DNA from: Novosphingobium sp.
Lineage (GTDB): Bacteria > Pseudomonadota > Alphaproteobacteria > Sphingomonadales > Sphingomonadaceae
NCBI GenBank assembly: GCA_017745295.1
Contig: JAGHZR010000003.1
Coordinates: 1-64,000, forward strand
Direction of reading: 5' to 3'
DNA length: 64,000 nucleotides
The notes beneath the pieces are model-generated. The model did not search any database and had not been told where the DNA came from. It saw only the letters and a list, made by a program, of their open reading frames with translations. Below, in pieces: positions 10,026 through 17,034 of the stretch. Position numbers and translations under genes: made by a program. Each line of letters begins with the position of its first letter. Position 1 is the first letter of the stretch.

Positions 10026-10645
10026 TTCACGGTGATAGTTTCGCCCGACTTGCCGGGGAAGCCCTTGAACAGCGCTTCGGCCATTTTTGCGGCGCCGAGC
10101 GAGGTCTGCGCCATCGGCGACTTCGAGCCGACGGTGAAGGCGGCGCGGCCTTCCCAGATCGTGCGGCCTTCGGGGCGCTCCTTGATCATGACCTGCATGC
10201 GGGTCTCGATCTGGTCCTGCGGCTTGCCTGCGAGGTTGATCCCGAGGCCGAGGCCAAGCCCGGAGCCGTAGCTGCCGGTGCTGCCGCCGACGCCGACCGA
10301 GACCGGGCTGCGCTCGCGTCCGGGCTGGTAGACCTGACGGTCGATCGACAGCACCGCGACTTGCGTATCGCGCACGGTCTCGCCGGGGAGCGCCTGCCGG
10401 TAGCCGACTTTCGCCAGCTCCTGCGCCACGGCGGCGGCATACGTGCGGAATTCCAGGCTGGAGGCGTCCTGCGGCTTGGCCGGATCGATGCGGATCACCC
10501 CGCGCCCGAGGGTCGGGGCATCCGGGGCGCTGAAGCGCGTCACTTCGACAGGCCCCACTTGCGCCGCGCAGCCCGCGAGTGCCAGCGCGCCGCCGAGGGC
10601 AAGGAGGATCGAACGGGCCGTTCCGGCCATGAGGGGGCGGGTCAT
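10022..10645 (-). CDS. DUF4136 lipoprotein
   Basis: A 207-residue secreted lipoprotein with a signal sequence ending in LALAGC. A DUF4136-like body follows ([24 protein letters not shown]). The preferred start is ATG 10645, with GGAG upstream. An in-frame TTG at 10666 is less likely. It is a paralogue of the next gene upstream, sharing the layout of an N-terminal strand region, a Gly-rich stretch, and a C-terminal IWEGRA...AALFKGFP motif. DUF4136 proteins sit at the inner leaflet of the outer membrane with unknown role. Confidence 0.85.
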   Translation of the reverse strand: MTRPLMAGTARSILLALGGALALAGCAAQVGPVEVTRFSAPDAPTLGRGVIRIDPAKPQDASSLEFRTYAAAVAQELAKVGYRQALPGETVRDTQVAVLSIDRQVYQPGRERSPVSVGVGGSTGSYGSGLGLGLGINLAGKPQDQIETRMQVMIKERPEGRTIWEGRAAFTVGSKSPMAQTSLGAAKMAEALFKGFPGKSGETITVK

Positions 10646-10708
10646 TTCAGGCTCTCCGGAAGGCAAGTCTCTGCACGATAGACCTTATTGCGCGCCCCCG
10701 CCACAACC

Positions 10709-11461
10709 TCAGTTCTGGGCCGCTCCCAGTCCGACCGGATCGGCCTTGGGGAAGCCGTCGAACAGCGCCGAGGCCAGCTTTCCGGCGATGCGGTAGTCGG
10801 GCCACTTGTCGTCGCCTTCGCGCGTGGCGATCGTGGCGTAGCCTTCCCACAATACCTTGCCGCTGACCTTGTCGACGATCCGCGTGTCAAGGCGGGTGCC
10901 GATCAGCGCGGTGCGGGGCTTGGTGAGATCGACGTTGACCGCCAGCCCATAGGCCGAGCCGCGATTGCTGACGCCCATCGCGGCGGTGCCGCTGACCGGA
11001 TTGCGCTTTTCCTCGGCGGGGGTGAGGACCTGGCGGCTGATCTTGAGTTCGGCGACCTGGCCGCCTTTGTCGTCCTTGTGCTGCGTATCGTAGCCGGCGC
11101 CGACCAGCGCCTCGACGATGGCGGCCTCGTAGGCGGCGCGCTCGGCGCCGGGGACCCACTGGCCCTCGCCCGAATCGGACTGGACCGCGACGATGCCCTT
11201 GCCGAGTTCGGCGGCTTCGGGACCCTGCGCCACGAATCGGCTGACTTCGACTCGGCCTTCGCGCGAATCCTGGGTGCGATTGCGCGAGGAAATCGGCGAA
11301 CCGATCGGCCCGCCCATCAGCGGATCGTCCCAGGAGTTGCCCCAGCCACCATAGCCGCCACCCCAAGGCGAACCCCAGCCGGGACGGGCTTCGAGAGCAG
11401 GTGCGACAAGGAGGGCCCCGGTGATGCCGGTGGCGAGAATCGCGGCTTTGAGCGTTTTCAT
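10709..11461 (-). CDS. DUF4136-like exported protein
   Basis: The 250-residue protein has a cleavable signal peptide (MKTLKAAILATGITGALLVAPALEA). A Gly/Trp-rich linker follows (GWGSPWGGGYGGWGNSWDD), then a DUF4136-like domain ending VLWEGYATIATREG...LASALFDGFP. No lipobox cysteine is present, unlike its paralogue immediately downstream. ATG 11461 is chosen because it places the signal peptide at the N-terminus. The longer frame to 11623 adds a non-secretory leader. The two genes probably arose by tandem duplication. Confidence 0.82.
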   Translation of the reverse strand: MKTLKAAILATGITGALLVAPALEARPGWGSPWGGGYGGWGNSWDDPLMGGPIGSPISSRNRTQDSREGRVEVSRFVAQGPEAAELGKGIVAVQSDSGEGQWVPGAERAAYEAAIVEALVGAGYDTQHKDDKGGQVAELKISRQVLTPAEEKRNPVSGTAAMGVSNRGSAYGLAVNVDLTKPRTALIGTRLDTRIVDKVSGKVLWEGYATIATREGDDKWPDYRIAGKLASALFDGFPKADPVGLGAAQN

Positions 11462-11480
11462 GGTGTTCTGGGTCCGAAGA

Positions 11481-11520
11481 ATCGATTGGCCGGGAATCAG
11501 TTGGCCGAGAATCAGTTTGG
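11481..11520. repeat. 15-bp tandem repeat, about 2.7 units
   Basis: Two imperfect 15-bp units (ATCGATTGGCCGGGA, ATCAGTTGGCCGAGA) and a partial third (ATCAGTTTGG) lie in the leader, about 20 bp upstream of the exported DUF4136 gene start. Confidence 0.7.
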
Positions 11521-11708
11521 TGTCACCCGAACTTGGGTTATGAGCCGCTGCGATTGCCCGTGGATGAACGGGAAAAGCACGGGTCAGGCCACGAGAAATG
11601 GCCTCTTGTGCTTGACTTTGCAAGCCGTGACCCGTAACGGCGCCACTTCAATTTTCAGGCGGCCAGCCCTTCCGGGCCCACCGCCGGACCACGCAGACGA
11701 GACAAGAC

Positions 11709-11834
11709 ATGAAGATTCGCAACAGCCTGAAGTCGCTCAAGGGTCGTCACCGGGACAACCGCGTGATCCGCCGTCGCGGCCGTACCTACGTCATCAACAA
11801 GACCAACCGTCGCTTCAAGGCCCGCCAGGGCTGA
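11709..11834 (+). CDS. rpmJ: 50S ribosomal protein bL36 (zinc-free type)
   Basis: This 41-residue ORF encodes ribosomal protein L36, beginning [17 protein letters not shown] and ending NRRFKARQG. The four zinc-binding residues of the C+ form are absent and there is no cysteine at all, so it is the C- (zinc-independent) form. It is monocistronic, with a stable GC hairpin (11848-11865) and then a T-tailed hairpin terminator (11902-11928) downstream. It is too short for typical ORF cut-offs but unmistakable by sequence. Confidence 0.96.
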   Translation: MKIRNSLKSLKGRHRDNRVIRRRGRTYVINKTNRRFKARQG

Positions 11835-11901
11835 TTCGTCTGCCTGTCCCCGCTATCGGGCGGGGATAACAAGGCGGACGGGCGATTACGTCTGATGACA
11901 T

Positions 11902-11931
11902 AAGGCCCCCGCCATTCGCGGGGGTCTTGTT
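11902..11931 (+). terminator. Rho-independent-type terminator after rpmJ
   Basis: An 11-bp stem pairs AAGGCCCCCGC (11902-11912) with GCGGGGGTCTT (11918-11928), allowing one G-T pair, with a 5-nt loop (CATTC) and a short T-rich tail. It ends four bases before the start codon of the HAD gene, so its 3' arm (GGGGG) also lies where a ribosome-binding site would be. Confidence 0.75.
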
Positions 11932-12573
11932 ATGTCTGCTGTTCACGCTAATCGTCCGCCGGATGCCTCGGTTCAGGCTGTCGTCTTCGATGTCGGGCGC
12001 GTCCTCGTCGAATGGGACATGCGGCTACTGTTCGCCAAGCTGATTCCGGAAGCGGAGCGGCTCGACTGGTTCTGCTCGACCGTCATCACCGAAGAGTGGC
12101 ACTTCCAGCATGACGCCGGGCGCGATCTGGCGGAACTGGTCGCCGAGCGGAAAGCGGAATTTCCCGGCAACGACCTGTTGATCGACGCCTACGCCACGCG
12201 CTTCCTGGAAACGATTCCCGGCAATGTGCCCGGTAGCCACGAGATCGTGCGCGAACTTGCGGCGGGCGGCATGCCGCTCTTCGCGATCACCAACTTCGCC
12301 AGTCCGTTCTGGCGGGAATATCGCGCCACCGAACCGCTGTTCGACCTGTTCGGAGACATCGTCGTCTCCGGGGACGAGAAGCTGGCCAAGCCCGATGCCC
12401 GCATCTTCGACCTTGCCGCGCGCCGCTTCGGCCATGCCCCGCAGGCGATGCTGTTCATCGACGACAATGCGGCGAACATCGCTTCCGCGCGTGATCTCGG
12501 CTGGCAGGTGCATCACTTCCACGGCGCGGATGCCCTGCGGGCCGACCTGAGCGTGCGGGGGCTGCTCGATTAG
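11932..12573 (+). CDS. HAD superfamily hydrolase (subfamily IA)
   Basis: The 213-residue phosphatase-like protein has HAD motif I VVFDVGRVLVEWD (about residues 17-29, with both Asp at the family spacing DxGxV), motif II in FAITNFA, motif III lysine in GDEKLAKPDARIF, and motif IV LFIDDNAANI. It resembles haloacid dehalogenase-like or phosphoglycolate phosphatase-like enzymes. The substrate is unknown. The start must be at 11932 or shortly after, because motif I begins at residue 17. The start sits directly behind the rpmJ terminator hairpin, an unusual arrangement. Confidence 0.88.
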   Translation: MSAVHANRPPDASVQAVVFDVGRVLVEWDMRLLFAKLIPEAERLDWFCSTVITEEWHFQHDAGRDLAELVAERKAEFPGNDLLIDAYATRFLETIPGNVPGSHEIVRELAAGGMPLFAITNFASPFWREYRATEPLFDLFGDIVVSGDEKLAKPDARIFDLAARRFGHAPQAMLFIDDNAANIASARDLGWQVHHFHGADALRADLSVRGLLD

Positions 12574-12720
12574 TCAACCGCACTTAGCATTTGCAGCAGG
12601 CGGTCCCTTGGCGGTGATTGCCTGAACTGCGGCGCGTTCGACCAAATCGGTCCGATTTCTGCCGATCCGCGCAGGAATTTTTCTTTCGCAGTTGCAGCGT
12701 AGCCGCTTGGCAAGTCCGAT

Positions 12721-12740
12721 TCCATGTTGCATCACATGGA
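12721..12740. promoter_or_regulatory. inverted repeat upstream of the ATP-grasp/Anbu operon
   Basis: Seven-base arms TCCATGT and ACATGGA are separated by 6 bp, 15 bp upstream of the operon's first start codon. It could be an operator or an mRNA hairpin in the leader. No regulator gene is adjacent. Confidence 0.4.
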
Positions 12741-12755
12741 CAAACGGGAGTCACA

Positions 12756-14192
12756 ATGACGGCTGCGGGCAGAACCAACTACGACGAAATGCTCAACGAG
12801 GACGGGTCGGTGAGGCCTGCCTACGCAGACTTCAGGAACTGGTACGACTCGCAGGACAAGGCCTGGTTGAAACGCCAGGATGCCGAGGCCGAGCGCTTCT
12901 TCCGCCGCATCGGCATCACCTTCAACGTCTACGGCAACGAGGCCGCCGAAGAACGCCTCATCCCCTTCGACATGATCCCCCGCATCATCACCGCGCGCGA
13001 GTGGCGAAAGCTCACCCGGGGCATCGAGCAGCGGGTGCGGGCGCTGAATGCCTTCCTTCAGGATCTCTATCACCGGCAGGAGATCATCCGCTCGGGCCGC
13101 CTGCCGATCAGTGCGCTGCGCGATAACGAGGCCTTTCTCAGCCAGATGATCGGCATGACCCCGCCCGGCGGCGTCTATACCCATATCGTAGGCATCGACC
13201 TCGTCCGCACCGGGCCGGAGGAATTCATGGTGCTGGAGGACAATGCCCGCACCCCCTCCGGCGTCTCGTACATGCTCGAGAACCGCGAGACGATGATGGC
13301 GATGTTCCCGGAGCTGTTCACCCGGATCCCGGTGCGCCCGGTCTCGGATTACCCCCGCCGTCTCGCCCGCTCGCTGCGGGCCTGCGCGCCGCCCGCCTTC
13401 AAGGGATCGGGGCGCCCGACCGTGGCGGTGCTGACGCCGGGCATCTACAATTCGGCCTATTTCGAACATGCCTTCCTGGCCGACCAGATGGGCGCGGAAC
13501 TGGTGGAAGGCAGCGACTTGCGCGTGGTCGACGGCCGGGTCGCCATGCGCACGACCACCGGTTTCAAGGCGATCGACGTGATCTATCGCCGGGTCGACGA
13601 CGACTATCTCGATCCGCTCAGCTTCCAGCCCGATTCGGTGCTGGGGGTGGCGGGGATCATGGACGTCTACCGCTCGGGCGGCGTGACCATCGCCAATGCG
13701 CCGGGCACCGGCATCGCCGACGACAAGGCGATCTACAGCTACATGCCCGAGATCGTCGAGTTCTACACGGGCGAGAAGCCGATCCTCTCCAACGTGCCGA
13801 CCTGGCGCTGCTCGGAGCCGGACGCGCTGGCCTATGTGCTCGACAACCTGTCGGAGCTGGTGGTGAAGGAAGTCCACGGCTCGGGCGGCTATGGCATGCT
13901 GATCGGGCCGACATCCTCGAAGAAGGAACTGGCCGATTTCGAGGCCAAGCTGCGGGCGCGGCCGGACAACTATATCGCCCAGCCGACGCTTTCGCTCTCC
14001 ACGGTGCCGATCTTCACCAAGGAAGGCCTGGCGCCGCGCCATGTCGACCTGCGGCCTTTCGTGCTGGTCTCGCCCGAAGGCATCGACATCACGCCCGGCG
14101 GCCTGACCCGCGTGGCGCTCAAGAAAGGATCGCTGGTGGTGAATTCGTCGCAGGGGGGCGGCACCAAGGATTCGTGGGTTCTGGACGAGTGA
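12756..14192 (+). CDS. circularly permuted ATP-grasp family protein (COG2308)
   Basis: The 478-residue protein matches the circularly permuted ATP-grasp family (DUF404/DUF407). Visible motifs include EERLIPFDMIPRII, LEDNARTPSGVSYMLENR, GIADDKAIYSYMPEIVEFY, the nucleotide-binding LVVKEVHGSGGYGMLIGP, and RHVDLRPFVL near the C-terminus. Relatives are predicted to form amide or peptide bonds. ATG 12756 has an ACGGGAG ribosome-binding site. It starts a four-gene operon with alpha-E, transglutaminase and Anbu, a recurrent association that suggests ATP-dependent peptide tagging or peptide synthesis with dedicated proteolysis. The substrate is unknown. Confidence 0.92.
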   Translation: MTAAGRTNYDEMLNEDGSVRPAYADFRNWYDSQDKAWLKRQDAEAERFFRRIGITFNVYGNEAAEERLIPFDMIPRIITAREWRKLTRGIEQRVRALNAFLQDLYHRQEIIRSGRLPISALRDNEAFLSQMIGMTPPGGVYTHIVGIDLVRTGPEEFMVLEDNARTPSGVSYMLENRETMMAMFPELFTRIPVRPVSDYPRRLARSLRACAPPAFKGSGRPTVAVLTPGIYNSAYFEHAFLADQMGAELVEGSDLRVVDGRVAMRTTTGFKAIDVIYRRVDDDYLDPLSFQPDSVLGVAGIMDVYRSGGVTIANAPGTGIADDKAIYSYMPEIVEFYTGEKPILSNVPTWRCSEPDALAYVLDNLSELVVKEVHGSGGYGMLIGPTSSKKELADFEAKLRARPDNYIAQPTLSLSTVPIFTKEGLAPRHVDLRPFVLVSPEGIDITPGGLTRVALKKGSLVVNSSQGGGTKDSWVLDE

Positions 14193-14202
14193 GGGCGCGC
14201 TG

Positions 14203-15150
14203 ATGCTGGGAAGGGCCGCCAACGGCGTATACTGGATGAGCCGCTACCTCGAACGCGCGGAGAATACCGCGCGGCTGATCGACGTGGGGTTCCACCTCGC
14301 CCTGACGCGGGGCAACAAGCATTCGCAGGACGAGGAATGGAAGTCGGTCCTGACCACGACCGGGCAGGTAGACGACTATTGCCGCGCGCATGGTGAGTTT
14401 ACCGGGCCGCAGGTGTTCAACTTCCTGCTGCGCGACAGGGACAATCCCGGTTCCGTCCTTTCCATGGTCGAGAATGCGCGGACCAATGCCCGCATGGTGC
14501 GCAACAGCCTGACCAATGCGGTCTGGGAAACCACCAACGAGGGCTGGATGCACTTGCGCGACCTGCTCGCGCGCCCGGTGCGGGAAACCAATCTGGGTGA
14601 GGTGCTCGGCCAGATCCGCCGTACCGGAACGCTGGTGCGCGGGGCGCTGGAAGGCACTATGCTGCGCAACGAGGTGTTCAACTTCGCCCGAATCGGCACG
14701 TTCATCGAGCGGGCCGACAGCACCGCGCGCATTCTCGACGTAAAGTATTACGTGCTGCTGCCCTCGGCGGCCTGGGTCGGGTCCAGCCTCGACAATGTGC
14801 AGTGGGACACGTTGCTGCGCTCGGTGGCGGGAAACCGCGCCTATTCGTGGCTCAATGCCGGGGCACTGGAATCGCGCGGGATCGCGAAGTTCCTGATCCT
14901 CGATGGGCAGTTTCCGCGCAGCCTCGTGTTCTGCTACGACAAGCTTCGCAGCAACATGGCCGGCCTCGCCAAGCAATATGGCGGCGAGACGCCCGCGCAC
15001 GACCTCCTGCGCGCCACCGGCAAGGCCCTGCACGAAACCTCAATCGAGGCGATCTTCGACATGGGCCTGCACGAATTCCTGCAGGACTTCATCGGCAAGA
15101 CCGGCAGCCTCGGCAACGCCATCGCCGCCGATTACCGGTTCATCGAATAG
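14203..15150 (+). CDS. alpha-E domain-containing protein (COG2307)
   Basis: The 315-residue, mostly alpha-helical protein begins MLGRAANGVYWMSRYLERAENTARL, the hallmark of the alpha-E family. No catalytic motif is known for the family. It nearly always travels with circularly permuted ATP-grasp and transglutaminase-like proteins. It starts 10 bp after the ATP-grasp stop. I infer that it works as a partner or scaffold of the ATP-grasp enzyme. Confidence 0.92.
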   Translation: MLGRAANGVYWMSRYLERAENTARLIDVGFHLALTRGNKHSQDEEWKSVLTTTGQVDDYCRAHGEFTGPQVFNFLLRDRDNPGSVLSMVENARTNARMVRNSLTNAVWETTNEGWMHLRDLLARPVRETNLGEVLGQIRRTGTLVRGALEGTMLRNEVFNFARIGTFIERADSTARILDVKYYVLLPSAAWVGSSLDNVQWDTLLRSVAGNRAYSWLNAGALESRGIAKFLILDGQFPRSLVFCYDKLRSNMAGLAKQYGGETPAHDLLRATGKALHETSIEAIFDMGLHEFLQDFIGKTGSLGNAIAADYRFIE

Positions 15151-15164
15151 AGGACGGCTTTCCC

Positions 15165-16028
15165 ATGCTGCTAACCGTCACCCATACCACCCGCTATGCC
15201 TTCGCCGCTCCGGTCGCACACGGTTTGCAGCGCCTGCGGCTGCGGCCCAAGACCACCCATGGGCAGGAAGTGCTGGACTGGCGCATGGACCTGACCGGCG
15301 CGCGCCACGAGGCGGAATACGACGACCAGCACCATAACCACACGGCGCTCGTCTCGATCGAGCCGGGGGCCGGCGAAGTCACCGTCACTTGCTCCGGCAC
15401 GGTGCGGACGATGGACAACAATGGCATAACCGGCGCCCATTCCGGGCATACGCCGCTGTGGTGCTTCCTGCGCCCGACCCCGCTGACCCGCGCGGGAACC
15501 CGCGTGCGGGCGCTGCTGGCCTCGGTCGATGCCGATCGTTCGGACACGCTGGGGTTCCTCCATGCCCTGTCCGATGCAGTGGCCGCCCATGTCGAATATG
15601 CCCCCGGCACGACCCATGTGGGCACCACGGCGGAGCAGGCGCTGGCGGCGGGGCAGGGCGTGTGCCAGGACCATGCCCATGTCTTCATCAGCGCCGGGCG
15701 CTTGCTCGATATCCCGATGCGCTACGTCGGCGGCTATCTGCGCATGAACGACCGGGTGGAGCAGGAGGCCGGGCACGGCTGGGCAGAGGCCCATGTCGCG
15801 GGCCTCGGCTGGGTCGGTTTCGACGTCTCCAACGCGATCTGCCCGGACGAGCGCTACATCCGGGTCGCCAGCGGCTGCGACTATGCGGAGGCCGCACCGA
15901 TCACCGGCGTGGCGACAGGGGCGGGGGAAACCCGGCTGGACGTGCATTTGTCCGTGGACGAGAACCTGCTAGGACAGCAGCAACAGCAGTCCGCAGGCGG
16001 CGGACAGCAGCAGATGCAAGGCGGCTGA
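15165..16028 (+). CDS. transglutaminase-like cysteine peptidase family protein
   Basis: The 287-residue protein has the bacterial transglutaminase N-terminal domain (MLLTVTHTTRYAFAAPV...LRLRPKT) and a papain-like core. Candidate triad residues are Cys167 in GQGVCQDHAHV, His204 in AGHGWAEAHV and Asp220 in GFDVSNA. The C-terminus carries a Gln-rich tail (LLGQQQQQSAGGGQQQMQGG), possibly disordered. It starts 14 bp after alpha-E. With ATP-grasp and Anbu it would supply the peptide-cleaving or transpeptidating step of the system. Confidence 0.92.
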   Translation: MLLTVTHTTRYAFAAPVAHGLQRLRLRPKTTHGQEVLDWRMDLTGARHEAEYDDQHHNHTALVSIEPGAGEVTVTCSGTVRTMDNNGITGAHSGHTPLWCFLRPTPLTRAGTRVRALLASVDADRSDTLGFLHALSDAVAAHVEYAPGTTHVGTTAEQALAAGQGVCQDHAHVFISAGRLLDIPMRYVGGYLRMNDRVEQEAGHGWAEAHVAGLGWVGFDVSNAICPDERYIRVASGCDYAEAAPITGVATGAGETRLDVHLSVDENLLGQQQQQSAGGGQQQMQGG

Positions 16029-16088
16029 AAAGGCCGCAGCCCCGCAGAAGGTCGCGCGGGGTACAGGATTTCAGGGGTTACAGGTTCC

Positions 16089-16838
16089 ATGACCTATTGC
16101 GTGGGCATGATGCTGGATCGCGGGCTCGTGCTGATGAGCGACACTCGCACCAATTCGGGCGTCGACAATATCTCGACCTTCCGGAAGATGTACCACTGGG
16201 AAATCCCCGGAGAACGCATCATCACCCTGATGACGGCAGGCAATCTCGCCACCACCCAGGCGGTCGTCAGCCAGCTCGAAGAACGCAACAAGGCCCCCGC
16301 CGACCGGCACAATACCCTCCTCGAAGCGCCGACGATGTTCCAGGTGGCCACGCTCGTCGGCAACCTGCTCCAGGACATCATCAGCGAACGCGCGAGCGAC
16401 AATGGCCAGAACGCCGCCTCCGGCACCTTCAGCGCCTCGATGATCGTCGCTGGCCAGATCAAGGGCATGGAACCGCGCCTGTTCCTGATCTACCCCGAAG
16501 GCAACTTCATCGAAGCCAGCTTCGACACGCCTTTCTTCCAGATCGGCGAGACCAAATACGGCCGCCCGATCCTGATCCGCGGCTACGACCCGGACATGAC
16601 CTTCGAGGAAGCGGTGAAACTGCTCTGCGTCTCTTTCGATTCGACGGTGAAGGCGAACCTCTCTGTCGGCCTGCCGCTCGATCTGCTGGTGCTGGAACAG
16701 GATCGCTTCACACCGCTCCACGAACGGCGGATCGAGGCAGGAGACCCCTACTTCCAGTCGGTTTCGGAAGGCTGGGGTGAGGCTTTGCGGAAGGCTCTGG
16801 ATGCCTTGCCGGATTATGAGATGAAGAGTTCGAAGTAA
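16089..16838 (+). CDS. Anbu-type proteasome-like peptidase
   Basis: The 249-residue protein is the ancestral proteasome beta-like subunit Anbu (COG3484). It begins MTYCVGMMLDRGLVLMSDTRTNSGVDNISTF, so removal of Met exposes Thr2 as the N-terminal nucleophile. SDTRTNSGVDN matches the family's catalytic-core signature, and the length is normal. It is the last gene of the operon, 60 bp after the transglutaminase gene, and converges on GH43 with repeat copy C between. Anbu forms cytoplasmic ring or helical assemblies. Its natural substrate is not established. Confidence 0.94.
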   Translation: MTYCVGMMLDRGLVLMSDTRTNSGVDNISTFRKMYHWEIPGERIITLMTAGNLATTQAVVSQLEERNKAPADRHNTLLEAPTMFQVATLVGNLLQDIISERASDNGQNAASGTFSASMIVAGQIKGMEPRLFLIYPEGNFIEASFDTPFFQIGETKYGRPILIRGYDPDMTFEEAVKLLCVSFDSTVKANLSVGLPLDLLVLEQDRFTPLHERRIEAGDPYFQSVSEGWGEALRKALDALPDYEMKSSK

Positions 16839-16847
16839 GGGAAAGTC

Positions 16848-17015
16848 CTGGGGGATGATCCCCCAGACCCTCGGAATGTCGACCTCGCGCGCACCCTATC
16901 CGGTGTGCGCTCCTTGCGGCGCAGCCAATAAGTCTCCCGACGCAGCCATGGGCGCGCAACGGATAGGTAGCGCCTGACCTCGACAGTAGCGGGGTGCAGG
17001 GGCGATGGCCCCTGC
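16848..17015. repeat. convergent-intergenic palindromic element, copy C
   Basis: A ~168-bp element whose reverse complement closely matches copy A. Terminal hairpins are CTGGGGGAT/ATCCCCCAG (16848-16866) and GCAGGGGC/GCCCCTGC (16996-17015). Internal partners CTATCCG (near 16905) and CGGATAG (near 16960), plus TGTCGA and TCGACA further out, make the whole an imperfect long inverted repeat. It lies between the convergent Anbu and GH43 genes. Confidence 0.85.
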
Positions 17016-17034
17016 TTATCCCTTGTTCTTCCAA

